Source of the DNA: DATLZC01 sp037444005
GTDB lineage: Bacteria > Chloroflexota > Dehalococcoidia > DSTF01 > JACRBR01
Assembly: GCA_037444005.1 (NCBI GenBank)
Contig: JBBING010000038.1
Coordinates: forward strand, 1 to 21,244
Reading direction: 5' to 3'
Length of the DNA stretch: 21,244 bases
Notes under the pieces: model-generated
The model's input: only the letters and a program-made list of their open reading frames with translations
The model's database searches: none
What the model was told of the DNA's origin: nothing
Part shown: piece by piece, positions 6,263-13,843 of the stretch
How positions within the stretch are numbered: position 1 is the stretch's first letter
How the letters are laid out: every line of letters starts with the position of its first letter
Position numbers and translations under genes: made by a program

Positions 6263-7189
6263 TCAGGTCGCGCCCAGCTTCTGCTGGAAGAACGCCGTCT
6301 GGAGCGGCGCGACCTCTTCGAACCACTGTCCCACGTAGGCGTCGAAGTGGCCGACGGGGAGCAGGTACAGGCGCGCGTCGGGCGTGCGCCGGAACGCCCG
6401 CACGATGGCCGCGGCCGGCGTCAGCGTGTCTCGCTCGCCCGCGATGTACAGCACCGGGCATCGCAGCTTCGAGACGGACCGGATGGGCCGGTACAGCCCG
6501 ATCCGCAGCGCCAGGCGCGCGGCGATCTCGTTGCGCCAGGTCGGCGCGTTGGTGACGATGGCCCGGTACCCCGGCTCCGACTCCGGGGTGGTGAGAAATC
6601 CCAGGGAACCCGGCGGGCCGATGAGGGGCACGAGATACGGCGGGCGGCCGGCCGCCTGTCTCGCTACATCTCGCAGCGCCGCGAGCATCAGCGGCGCCAC
6701 GCGCCGGAGTCCCGACTCGCCGACGCTGGCCCGTCCGTCCACCAGCGGCACCTGCGCCACCACCGCCCGCACGCGGTTGTCGCCCGCCGCGACCTCGAGG
6801 ACGTGGCCTCCGCTGAACGACGTGCCCCACAGCCCGATACGGTCGGGGTCGACGCCGTCGAGCGAGCGGGCGAAGGCAATGGCGGCGCGCCAGTCCTCCT
6901 GCTGGCGACGGATGTCCACCACCTGCCGGGGCTCGCCGCCGCTCTCGCCGAAACCCCGGTAATCGAACGCGAGGCAGGCGAGGCCCGCCGCCGCAAACCG
7001 CTCCGCGAAGGCGTCCAACCGCGCTTCCTTGACGGCGCCCAGGCCATGCCCGAGCACGACACACGGCCGCCGCGCGGGCCCGGGGCCTTCCCCGGGGAAG
7101 AACAGCGCCGCCATCCGGACGCCCCCGCTCTCGAACGTCACCGGCTCCCGGCGCACGCCGGACATCTCGCGCTTCGCTTCCATGGGCAC
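6263..7189 (-). CDS. Alpha/beta hydrolase
   Basis: The 308-residue cytoplasmic protein has an alpha/beta-hydrolase fold. It carries an oxyanion-hole segment (LGHGLG, 46-51), a dienelactone-hydrolase-like DYRGFGES segment (76-83), nucleophile Ser124 in WGTSFSGGH, a candidate acid Asp in GERDTLTP and a His in VGHFDAY near the C-terminus. It probably hydrolyses an ester or thioester; the substrate is unknown. The start may be GTG 7189 or ATG 7183: the TAGGAGC ribosome site lies 4 bases before the GTG and 10 before the ATG. That site overlaps the stop codon of the upstream thioredoxin-reductase-like gene (7 bases away), so the two form an operon and may be translationally coupled. A link to redox or xenobiotic metabolism is only inferred. 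Confidence 0.85.
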   Translation of the reverse strand: MPMEAKREMSGVRREPVTFESGGVRMAALFFPGEGPGPARRPCVVLGHGLGAVKEARLDAFAERFAAAGLACLAFDYRGFGESGGEPRQVVDIRRQQEDWRAAIAFARSLDGVDPDRIGLWGTSFSGGHVLEVAAGDNRVRAVVAQVPLVDGRASVGESGLRRVAPLMLAALRDVARQAAGRPPYLVPLIGPPGSLGFLTTPESEPGYRAIVTNAPTWRNEIAARLALRIGLYRPIRSVSKLRCPVLYIAGERDTLTPAAAIVRAFRRTPDARLYLLPVGHFDAYVGQWFEEVAPLQTAFFQQKLGAT

Positions 7190-7196
7190 GTTGCTC

Positions 7197-8180
7197 CTAC
7201 CAAAGCGACCGGGCCGCCGTCCTGCCGTGCAGGTACTTGTCGGCGGCCAGCGCCGCGAAGCATCCCTCGGCCGCGGCGATCACGGCCTGGCGAATCTCCT
7301 TGCACGTCACGTCGCCCACCGCGAACACGCCCGGCACCGAGGTGCGCATCTCGCGGTCGACCTTGACGCATCCCGTCTCCGTAAGCTCGACGGCCCCCTT
7401 CAGGAAGTCCACGACGGGCTGGACGCCCTGCAGGTAGATGAAGACGCCGCTCACCGCCAGCTCGACCTGCTGCCCCTCGCGGTCGCGGACGACGACGCCC
7501 GTCACGCCACCAACGTCACGCTCGCCTCGGATCTGCAGGAGCCGATGGCCCGTGAGGAGCTCGATTCGAGGGTCGCGGCGCAGCGCCTCCTCCGCCGCGG
7601 GGCCGGCTCGCAGCCGCGGCCCCGGCGCGAGCACATACACCGTGCGGGCGTACTTCGCCACGAGCAGCGCCTCTTCCACCGCCTCGTCGGTGTCGCCGGC
7701 CACGGCGACGACGGCGTCGCCGAAGAAGGCGGCGTCGCACGTCGCGCAGTAGCTCACGCCCCGTCCCAGGAACTCGGCCTCGCCAGGAATGACCGGCTTC
7801 CGCCCCATGGAGCCAGTGGCGACGATGAGGGTGCGGCCCTGGTAGGTCCCGTTCGCCGCCACCACCGTCTTCACCTCGCCCGCGACGTCCGCCTCGAGGA
7901 CCTGGGTCTGGACGTACTCGGCGCCGAAGTCGATCGCCTGCTTCCGGAAGATCTCCAGCAGCTCGAGGCCGGTCCGGACGCCCGGGACGCCGGGATAGTT
8001 CTCGATCTTTTGCGTGAGCCCGAGCGCCCCCGCCGCCGGGGACCGGTCGAGCACGACCGTACTCAGCTTCGCCCGCGCGGCGAACTGCGCCGCCGTGAGG
8101 CCCGCCGGCCCTCCGCCCACGATGACGACGTCGTAGATCTTTCCCGGCCCGGCAAACGCGAACGATGGGGTCGTGACCAC
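7197..8180 (-). CDS. Thioredoxin reductase-like FAD-dependent oxidoreductase with unusual nucleotide site
   Basis: This 327-residue flavoprotein has the thioredoxin-reductase layout: FAD motif GGGPAGLTAA (22-31), redox dithiol CATCD (C145, C148) and second FAD motif VPGVFAVGDV near the C-terminus. The NAD(P)-binding insert departs from the family. The usual GGGDSA is replaced by AGDTDEA (161-167), and the HRRxxxRA that binds the 2'-phosphate of NADPH is replaced by APGPRLRA (185-192). NADH, ferredoxin or another donor may therefore be used, as in atypical archaeal and cyanobacterial reductases. I chose GTG 8180 because GGAGGAG sits 5 bases upstream; an upstream ATG at 8207 has no such site. 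The alpha/beta hydrolase follows in the same operon. No thioredoxin gene is in the window. Confidence 0.85.
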   Translation of the reverse strand: MVTTPSFAFAGPGKIYDVVIVGGGPAGLTAAQFAARAKLSTVVLDRSPAAGALGLTQKIENYPGVPGVRTGLELLEIFRKQAIDFGAEYVQTQVLEADVAGEVKTVVAANGTYQGRTLIVATGSMGRKPVIPGEAEFLGRGVSYCATCDAAFFGDAVVAVAGDTDEAVEEALLVAKYARTVYVLAPGPRLRAGPAAEEALRRDPRIELLTGHRLLQIRGERDVGGVTGVVVRDREGQQVELAVSGVFIYLQGVQPVVDFLKGAVELTETGCVKVDREMRTSVPGVFAVGDVTCKEIRQAVIAAAEGCFAALAADKYLHGRTAARSLW

Positions 8181-8210
8181 GCGCGCTCCTCCGTCGTGGT
8201 GTCGCATGCA

Positions 8211-8219
8211 AGTATGCCA
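8211..8219 (-). promoter_or_regulatory. Extended -10 for the reductase-hydrolase operon
   Basis: On the minus strand TGGCATACT forms an extended -10 (TGn plus CATACT, 5 of 6). No good -35 is seen at the right distance. It would give a short leader containing GGAGGAG before GTG 8180. Confidence 0.4.
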
Positions 8220-8296
8220 TGGCGGCCGCGCCCCGTGCCGGCCGGGCGGCCCGCTGGCGGGGAGACGTTCGGTCCGCGCCGCCACTGCGTCGCCGT

Positions 8297-8325
8297 TTGA
8301 CCCAGCCCACCGGCTGCCGCATCAT
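8297..8325 (+). promoter_or_regulatory. Promoter for the CoA-transferase/racemase gene
   Basis: TTGACC (8297-8302, 5 of 6) and CATCAT (8320-8325, 4 of 6) are separated by 17 bases. Transcription would begin near 8332, giving a leader of about 38 bases that carries GGAGGA (8355-8360). It is divergent from the reductase operon promoter. Confidence 0.5.
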
Positions 8326-8369
8326 GACCGCGCTTGCGCCCACCGATGGATACCGGAGGACCGTGAACG

Positions 8370-9557
8370 ATGATGCCGCTCGAAGGCCTGAAGGTGCTCG
8401 ACCTCTCCCGCCTCGCGCCGGGCCCGTTCTGCTCGATGCTCCTGGGCGACCTGGGCGCGGACGTGGTCGTCGTCGAGCCGCCGCCGAGCGCCCGGCCGGC
8501 GATGGCGCTGGGCGCCCTGGCGCGCTCCGGCGACGAAGCGCGGGTTGCGGCCTACAACGTCATGGGCCGCAACAAACGGAGCATCATCCTCAACCTGCGT
8601 GACGACGAGGCGCGCAAGGTCTTCTACCGCATGGCCGAGACCGCCGACGTCGTCCTCGAGGGCTTCCGCCCCGGCGTCGTCCAGCGGCTCGGCGTCGACT
8701 ACGAGACCATCGCCCGCATCAACCCGCGGGTGGTGTACTGCTCGCTCTCCGGGTACGGCCAGACCGGGCCTTACCGCGACCTGGTGGGACACGACATCAA
8801 CTACATCTCCGTGGGGGGCGCCCTCGGCATGATCGGCTGGCCGGGGCAACCGCCCGCCATCCCTATGAACCTGCTGGCCGATTTCGCCGGCGGTGGCCTT
8901 CACGCCGCCTTCGCCATCCTCGCGGCGCTCATCGCCCGCGAGCGCACGGGCCGGGGCCAGTACGTCGACGTCGCGATGTCGGACGGCGTCCTGTACTTAC
9001 TGGCGAGCCTCGTTGGCGGCTACTTCGGTAGCGGGTCCGTGCCCACGCCCGGCGGGACCGTCCTCAACGGGGCGGTGCCTCACTACAACGTCTATCAGTG
9101 CAAGGACGGCCGCTGGATCAGCGTGGGTTCCCTCGAGACTCACTTCTTCGCCAACCTTTGCAAGGCGATGGGCAGGGAAGACTTCATCCCGCACCAGTAC
9201 GACAGCGCCAAGCGCCAGGAGATCTTCGACCACTTCCGCCGCCAGTTTCTCACGAAGACCAGAGACGAGTGGTTCGAGATCCTGAAGCAGACGGACATCT
9301 GCGCAGCGCCCGTCTACACTCTCGATGAGGCGTTGCGGGACCCGCACAACCTGAGCCGCGGCATGGTGCAGGAGATCGAACACCCCACGCTGGGACCCGT
9401 GAAGACGGTCGGCATCGGCCCGAAGTTTTCGGACACGCAGCCGCGCCTCCGCTCGACGGCGCCGACGCCCGGGCAGCACACCGACGAGCTCCTGCGGGAG
9501 GTCGGCTACAGCGACGCCGAGATCGCCTCGCTACGGGAGCAGGGCGCCGTCGCCTAG
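8370..9557 (+). CDS. Family III CoA-transferase, alpha-methylacyl-CoA racemase type
   Basis: This 395-residue protein belongs to the CaiB/BaiF family, which moves CoA between carboxylic acids or racemises 2-methylacyl-CoA. The N-terminal LxGLKVLDLSRLAPGPFCSMLLGDLGADVV is the usual family opening. The pair H141 (in GHDINY) and D171 (in NLLADF) matches the His126/Asp156 catalytic pair of the mycobacterial alpha-methylacyl-CoA racemase in sequence and spacing, and a later GSLETHFF segment matches its catalytic-glutamate region. A racemase role in branched-chain fatty acid or sterol side-chain breakdown is therefore favoured over plain CoA transfer. ATG 8370 (or 8373) follows GGAGGA by 9 bases. 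The gene converges on the MFS transporter gene with only 3 bases between stops. Confidence 0.88.
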   Translation: MMPLEGLKVLDLSRLAPGPFCSMLLGDLGADVVVVEPPPSARPAMALGALARSGDEARVAAYNVMGRNKRSIILNLRDDEARKVFYRMAETADVVLEGFRPGVVQRLGVDYETIARINPRVVYCSLSGYGQTGPYRDLVGHDINYISVGGALGMIGWPGQPPAIPMNLLADFAGGGLHAAFAILAALIARERTGRGQYVDVAMSDGVLYLLASLVGGYFGSGSVPTPGGTVLNGAVPHYNVYQCKDGRWISVGSLETHFFANLCKAMGREDFIPHQYDSAKRQEIFDHFRRQFLTKTRDEWFEILKQTDICAAPVYTLDEALRDPHNLSRGMVQEIEHPTLGPVKTVGIGPKFSDTQPRLRSTAPTPGQHTDELLREVGYSDAEIASLREQGAVA

Positions 9558-9560
9558 CCG

Positions 9561-10841
9561 TCAAGCACCGCTCGAAGGCGCCGTTTCGCCGGCCAACGTA
9601 ACGCCGCCCTCCGTCTCCTCGGCCGCTTCCGAAGGGAGCGGCTCGCGCGCGTCGGCTCGCAGCCACCACACGAGGACCACAGGCGCGACGACCGCGAGGG
9701 ACAGCGCCGACACCCGGAAGACGGCGAGCAACGACACGTGGTCGGCCACCAGGCCGAGCAACGGCTCGGCGGGCGCGACGGCGAGGCTGAAGAGCAGCGA
9801 CCGCACCGACAGCACGGTCGCGCGATGCGAGCTCGGCACACGCTGGTTCAGATAATCCCCGGCGAGCGGCTGCAGCAGATTGCGGACGCCGACGACCGCG
9901 GGGAACGCTGCGAACGCCCACACGGTATCGACCGTGGCCAAAATGGCGTACATGGCGACGAGGGCGCCCGCCATCCAGAAGTAGATACCCCGGCGGCCCG
10001 CGATCCGGACGAGCCGGTACGCCAGCAGCGCCGTCGCGACGCCCGCCAGGAGATTCGGGGCCTGGACGAATCCGAAGTTCCGCACGGCCACGCCGTGCCG
10101 GTCGAGAAACGGCTGCTGGAAGAACACCGCGGGTGCGAACGACGCCACGCCGATGACCGTGGCCACCCCCATGAACGACCGGACCGCGGGGCGCTGCCAG
10201 ACGATGTCGCGGGCGTCGCGGAAGAGGTCGACGTACCGCACCGTCTCGCCGGCGTGGAGCGGAGGCTCCCGCATGATGAGCGCCATGACCATGGCGAGGG
10301 CGGCGACGACAGAGCTCACGGCGACGGGGAACGCCAGGTTCGTGGCATCCGCCATCGGTCCGCCCACGATGGTGCCGCCCAGAGCGCCCGCCGCCATCAC
10401 GGCCCAGACGCGGCCGCTCACCTTCGCGAACTCCTCCTCGCGTCCCACCATCTTGAGGCTGTCGAACAGGATGGCGCTGTCGGCCCCGGACATGAACGTC
10501 AGCGAGATGGCCCACAGGCTGTACGAGAAGAGGATGACGAGGTAGTTGCCCGTGAGCCCGAAGATGAGGATGGCGACGAAGAAGAAGCCGCTGCTCAGGA
10601 CGAGGGAGGTTCGCCGCCCGAACCGGTCGGCGAAGGCGCCCGACGGCACCTCGAGCAGTACGATGAGCAGCCAGAACGGCACGTCGAGCAGGGTGATCTG
10701 GGTGAGGGAGAAGCCGCGGTAATCGCGCAGGTACAGCACCCAGATGGCGTGCCAGAACTGGAAGTTCATCAGGAAGGCGAACGCGTACGTCTTCCACACG
10801 TTCGCCAGGTACGCCCTCTCGTCGGCATGCGAGATGCCCAT
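9561..10841 (-). CDS. Major facilitator superfamily transporter
   Basis: The protein of about 426 residues has roughly twelve hydrophobic segments. It carries the MFS loop 2-3 signature DRFGRR early in the sequence and a GADSAILFDSL segment after TM4, typical of a broad family of uncharacterised drug/metabolite efflux-like MFS proteins. It is an inner-membrane secondary transporter with unknown substrate. The start is taken as ATG 10841 because a TATGAT -10 box ends 9 bases upstream, implying a leaderless mRNA; a TTG at 10850 would fall too close to the promoter, and no Shine-Dalgarno site is seen. It is preceded by a terminator hairpin after the Yip1-like gene, so it is probably its own unit. 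Confidence 0.88.
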   Translation of the reverse strand: MGISHADERAYLANVWKTYAFAFLMNFQFWHAIWVLYLRDYRGFSLTQITLLDVPFWLLIVLLEVPSGAFADRFGRRTSLVLSSGFFFVAILIFGLTGNYLVILFSYSLWAISLTFMSGADSAILFDSLKMVGREEEFAKVSGRVWAVMAAGALGGTIVGGPMADATNLAFPVAVSSVVAALAMVMALIMREPPLHAGETVRYVDLFRDARDIVWQRPAVRSFMGVATVIGVASFAPAVFFQQPFLDRHGVAVRNFGFVQAPNLLAGVATALLAYRLVRIAGRRGIYFWMAGALVAMYAILATVDTVWAFAAFPAVVGVRNLLQPLAGDYLNQRVPSSHRATVLSVRSLLFSLAVAPAEPLLGLVADHVSLLAVFRVSALSLAVVAPVVLVWWLRADAREPLPSEAAEETEGGVTLAGETAPSSGA

Positions 10842-10850
10842 GAGGACCAA

Positions 10851-10856
10851 ATCATA
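10851..10856 (-). promoter_or_regulatory. -10 box of the MFS gene (leaderless arrangement)
   Basis: TATGAT (5 of 6) on the minus strand ends 9 bases before ATG 10841. No clear -35 is seen. The box directly follows the hairpin at 10857-10887, so the bases double as the hairpin's A/T-rich tail. Confidence 0.4.
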
Positions 10857-10887
10857 CGGCGGGGGCGCCCGTGAGCGCCACCCGCCG
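10857..10887 (-). terminator. Hairpin terminator after the Yip1-like gene
   Basis: A 12-bp stem with a single-base bulge (A10880 on +) forms between 10857-10868 and 10875-10887 around a 6-base loop. On the minus strand it is followed by TATGATTTGG. It lies between the Yip1-like stop (10913) and the MFS start. Confidence 0.55.
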
Positions 10888-10912
10888 TCGTCAGCCGCCG
10901 GTCGCCCGGCGT

Positions 10913-11560
10913 CTACTGGAACGTGTTCAATGCGTTGAGGAATGAACCGACGCCATCCGCGATAGAGTCGAACACGAAGATTCCCGGCGCGAAGATGTTG
11001 TCGTCGCTCGCCAGGAGCGTCAGCACCGCCGCCCAGACGGTAAACCCGATCGTGTTCGCCACCAGCACCTTCGCCGGGTCCGCCTGCGTCGTCGCCTGGA
11101 TCGCGATGTTCGTCAGGCCGAAGAAGAGCGCCACCGCCGCCAGAGCGAGACCGAAGTCGACACCCGGAATGAACATCAGCACCCCCAGACCGAGGGGGGC
11201 GGCCGCATGGCCCATCGTACGCAGGAGATGGTAGACATCCGTCTGCTCACGGAACACCTGCGTGAGGACGACGTACACGATGGCCAGCCACGCGACCCAG
11301 AGCGCGACCGAAAAGATTCCGCCGAGAATGACCGACTTGAAGAAAAACTCGCCGGTGTCGCCGTAGTCTTCGACGATCCACCAGAGCAGCCCACCGATGC
11401 CGAAAAGCAGCGTGGCCCCGACGGCGACCACGACCGCCGGGATCGTCGCGTTCACGTCCGACTTCACTTCGTCGAACACCGACGTGTCCAGCCGGGCCAG
11501 CCGCATAAGGCGGTCCGTCAGTACCTGGGCGTCGAACCCGCCCGCTTGAGACATGTCCAA
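10913..11560 (-). CDS. Yip1-family integral membrane protein
   Basis: This 215-residue protein begins with a soluble helix (RLMRLARLDTSVFDEVKSDVNAT, about residues 17-39). Five hydrophobic segments follow, giving the layout of bacterial Yip1-domain (PF04893-like) proteins. No catalytic residues are apparent and no role is known for the bacterial members. A TTG start at 11560 is chosen because AAGGAGG precedes it by 9 bases; the in-frame ATG at 11554 would be 15 bases away. The gene is followed by its own hairpin terminator and preceded by a large imperfect palindrome that may control it. Its relation to rsmG upstream is probably only positional. Confidence 0.7.
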   Translation of the reverse strand: MDMSQAGGFDAQVLTDRLMRLARLDTSVFDEVKSDVNATIPAVVVAVGATLLFGIGGLLWWIVEDYGDTGEFFFKSVILGGIFSVALWVAWLAIVYVVLTQVFREQTDVYHLLRTMGHAAAPLGLGVLMFIPGVDFGLALAAVALFFGLTNIAIQATTQADPAKVLVANTIGFTVWAAVLTLLASDDNIFAPGIFVFDSIADGVGSFLNALNTFQ

Positions 11561-11690
11561 GAGTCTGTACCTCCTTCTTGGAGCGTTCAGATGAGCGGAG
11601 GACGGCGTCGCCGGCCTGCGCGCGACGGTCCGCCGCCGTGCTCGCCCTCGGGTGGGGATCGGCTGCTCGTCGCCGGCTCCTTCCGCTGAT

Positions 11691-11721
11691 GGGCGTATAC
11701 AGCTAACTATTGTACACGCCC
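11691..11721. promoter_or_regulatory. 31-bp imperfect palindrome, operator-like
   Basis: GGGCGTATACA (11691-11701) and TGTACACGCCC (11711-11721) are inverted repeats matching at 10 of 11 positions around a 9-base A/T-rich centre. The palindrome lies between rsmG and the Yip1-like gene. On the minus strand TACAAT (11714-11709) overlaps it and could be a -10 box. The lack of a T tract argues against a terminator. Confidence 0.5.
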
Positions 11722-11732
11722 TGTCTACCCCC

Positions 11733-12434
11733 TCAGAGCGGCCGTTTCGACGGAATTCCCGGCCTCCTGGGAAATCGTTCCGGCGTCGGGCCGAGCTTTC
11801 GCAGCACGAGCAATCTGCCGCCCGTCGGCAGCGGGTGCGTCTCCGCGGCCGCGTGGAGCGTCTCCAGCGCCCGGACCGCTTCGGCGAGCTCGTCGTCGAG
11901 CCGCTCGCCTTTGGGGGCCGCGGATACGCCCCCGACCCGCACGAACGGCAGCGTCAGCTCCGCCAGCGTTCGGGCCGGCGCCAGGGCTCGGGACACGGCG
12001 ACGTCGTAGACCTCCCGATGCGCGGGCATGCGCGCCAGGGTCTCGGCCCGCCCGGCGATGACGGCGACATTGCGGAGCCCGAGCGCGTCCACCACGGCTT
12101 CGAGAAACGCCGCGCGCTTTCGCCGTGCCTCGACGAGCGTGAGCCGCACGGGCCAGACGATCCGGATGGGCAGGCCGGGGAACCCTGCACCGGACCCCAC
12201 GTCGATCACCGCGGCGCCGTCGGGCAGCAGGCCGAGCCTCCGCAGCGTGGCGCCCACCGCCAGCGACTCGAGGAAGTGCCGGCGTTGCACGCCCTCGGGG
12301 TCCAGCACCGTCGTGAGATCGATGCGGCGCCCCCAGTCCGCGAGCATCGCGTAGTAGCGTTCGAAGGCGTCGAGGTGCGACGCGGTGAGCTCGACGCCGA
12401 GTTCCCGCGCGCCCTCTTCCAGCAGCTCGAGCAT
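11733..12434 (-). CDS. rsmG: 16S rRNA (guanine-527-N7)-methyltransferase RsmG
   Basis: The 233-residue protein (GidB family) methylates N7 of G527 in the 530 loop of 16S rRNA using S-adenosylmethionine. Loss of the enzyme gives low-level streptomycin resistance in several bacteria. The SAM-binding motif DVGSGAGFPGLPI (78-90) is clear. The DLTTVLDPEGVQRRHFLES region (39-57) and the C-terminal FPRRPGIPSKRPL end are family hallmarks. ATG 12434 is the start; a -10 box TAGAAT ends 7 bases upstream, so the mRNA is probably leaderless. The usual partners mnmG (gidA), parA and parB are not next to it. Confidence 0.95.
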   Translation of the reverse strand: MLELLEEGARELGVELTASHLDAFERYYAMLADWGRRIDLTTVLDPEGVQRRHFLESLAVGATLRRLGLLPDGAAVIDVGSGAGFPGLPIRIVWPVRLTLVEARRKRAAFLEAVVDALGLRNVAVIAGRAETLARMPAHREVYDVAVSRALAPARTLAELTLPFVRVGGVSAAPKGERLDDELAEAVRALETLHAAAETHPLPTGGRLLVLRKLGPTPERFPRRPGIPSKRPL

Positions 12435-12441
12435 CGGCGTG

Positions 12442-12471
12442 ATTCTACGGCCGCAGGGCGCCGGCCGTCAG
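12442..12471 (-). promoter_or_regulatory. rsmG promoter (leaderless arrangement)
   Basis: Reading the minus strand, CTGACG (12471-12466, 4 of 6) and TAGAAT (12447-12442, 5 of 6) are 18 bases apart. The -10 box ends 7 bases before the rsmG ATG, so transcription should start at or next to the start codon. Confidence 0.5.
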
Positions 12472-12479
12472 CGACCTCC

Positions 12480-12508
12480 TTGATCGGCGGCGCGCGGGGG
12501 CATAGACT
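12480..12508 (+). promoter_or_regulatory. Promoter of the cofG-cofH operon
   Basis: TTGATC (12480-12485, 4 of 6) and TAGACT (12503-12508, 4 of 6) are separated by 17 bases. It is back to back with the rsmG promoter. The predicted transcript starts near 12515. Confidence 0.5.
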
Positions 12509-12640
12509 GAGCGCTGTCGATTCACCCCGGCGTCCATGACCTGCTGGCGGTGCGAGCCAGCCGTCGGGAGCGCGTACCACCCCGTCGCCGGTCCGGGGCT
12601 CGTCCCCCGTTCCCGCGCGGGCGCGAAGATGCGGCCGGTC

Positions 12641-13843
12641 ATGGATGCGACCATCGAATCCGCGGTCTCCCTCGAGCTGCAGCGAATCCTCGACCGCGCC
12701 CTCGCGGGCGAGCGCCTCGACGCGCGCGACGGCTACCGGTTGATCCGGGCGCGCGGCTCGGAGATCCCGGCGCTGATGGCGGCGGCGAGCGCGCTCCGCG
12801 ACCGCGGCAAGGGCGCGACCGTCACCTATTCGCGCAAGGTGTTCGTCCCCCTCACGAACCTGTGCCGACAGAAGTGCGGCTACTGCACCTTCGCGCGGGG
12901 GCCACGCGACCCGCTGGCGCACACGATGACCCCGGATGAAGTGCTCGCCGTGGCCCGCGCTGGCGCCGCCGCCGGATGCAAGGAAGCGCTGTTCTCGCTG
13001 GGCGAAGCGCCGGAGGAGATCTACGGCTTCTATCGCGAACAGCTCCGGGCGCTGGGCCACGAGACCACCATCTCGTACCTGCGCGCCATGGCCGAGCTCG
13101 TCCTGCACGAGACGGGCCTCTTGCCGCACGTCAACCCGGGCGTCATGACGTTCGACGAGATCGCCTCGCTGCGCGAGGTCAGCGTCTCCATGGGGCTGAT
13201 GCTCGAGACGGTGTCGGAACGCCTGACGGCGAAGGGACAGGCGCACTTCAACTGCCCGGGGAAGGTCCCGGCCGTCCGCCTCCGCACCCTGCGCGACGCC
13301 GGGCGTCTCGACGTGGCGTTCACCACGGGCATCCTCATCGGCATCGGCGAGACGCCCGAGGAGCGGGTCGACTCGCTCATCGCCATCCGGGACGCGCACG
13401 AGGAGCACGGCCACATCCAGGAGGTCATCGTTCAGAACTTCCGGGTGAAGGACGACATCGTGATGCGGCACGAGAGCGAGCCGAGCGCGCTGGACATGGT
13501 GAAGACCATCGCGACGGCGCGGTTGCTCCTGGGGCCGGACATGAACATCCAGGCGCCGCCGAACCTCACGCCCGACGCCTACGGCGTCTACTTGCTCGCG
13601 GGCATCAACGATTGGGGGGGCGTCTCGCCGGTGACCCGCGACCACATCAATCCCGAGGCCCCGTGGCCGAAGATCGCGGAGCTGCGCGAGGTCACGCGCG
13701 AAGCCGGCTTCGAGCTGCGCGAGCGGCTAGCGGTGTACCCCGAATTCGTGTCGGGACGATGGGTCCCGCCCGCGTGCCGCGATTCCGTCGCACGCTGGGC
13801 CGGTCCCGACGGCCTGGTGAAACTGGAGGAGACGATATGGTGA
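12641..13843 (+). CDS. cofG: 7,8-didemethyl-8-hydroxy-5-deazariboflavin (Fo) synthase subunit CofG
   Basis: This radical-SAM enzyme acts with CofH to make Fo, the deazaflavin chromophore of coenzyme F420, from tyrosine and 5-amino-6-ribitylamino-uracil. From ATG 12641 it is 400 residues. The cluster-binding CxxxCxYC motif is C65/C69/C72 (CRQKCGYCTFAR), followed by family features HVNPGVMTFDEI, SMGLMLETVSERL and FTTGILIGIGET. ATG 12629 and ATG 12536 are in frame upstream. None of the starts has a clear Shine-Dalgarno site, so the exact start is uncertain; 12536 would add 35 residues including CWRC, which do not look family-like. The stop overlaps the cofH start (ATGGTGA), indicating tight coupling. 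Confidence 0.95.
   Translation: MDATIESAVSLELQRILDRALAGERLDARDGYRLIRARGSEIPALMAAASALRDRGKGATVTYSRKVFVPLTNLCRQKCGYCTFARGPRDPLAHTMTPDEVLAVARAGAAAGCKEALFSLGEAPEEIYGFYREQLRALGHETTISYLRAMAELVLHETGLLPHVNPGVMTFDEIASLREVSVSMGLMLETVSERLTAKGQAHFNCPGKVPAVRLRTLRDAGRLDVAFTTGILIGIGETPEERVDSLIAIRDAHEEHGHIQEVIVQNFRVKDDIVMRHESEPSALDMVKTIATARLLLGPDMNIQAPPNLTPDAYGVYLLAGINDWGGVSPVTRDHINPEAPWPKIAELREVTREAGFELRERLAVYPEFVSGRWVPPACRDSVARWAGPDGLVKLEETIW

Noticed and set aside
9738..10874. 378-codon plus-strand open frame opposite the MFS gene
   Set aside because: Its Glu/Arg/His/Asp-rich translation is the mirror of hydrophobic membrane codons; the MFS reading has clear transmembrane segments and DRFGRR.
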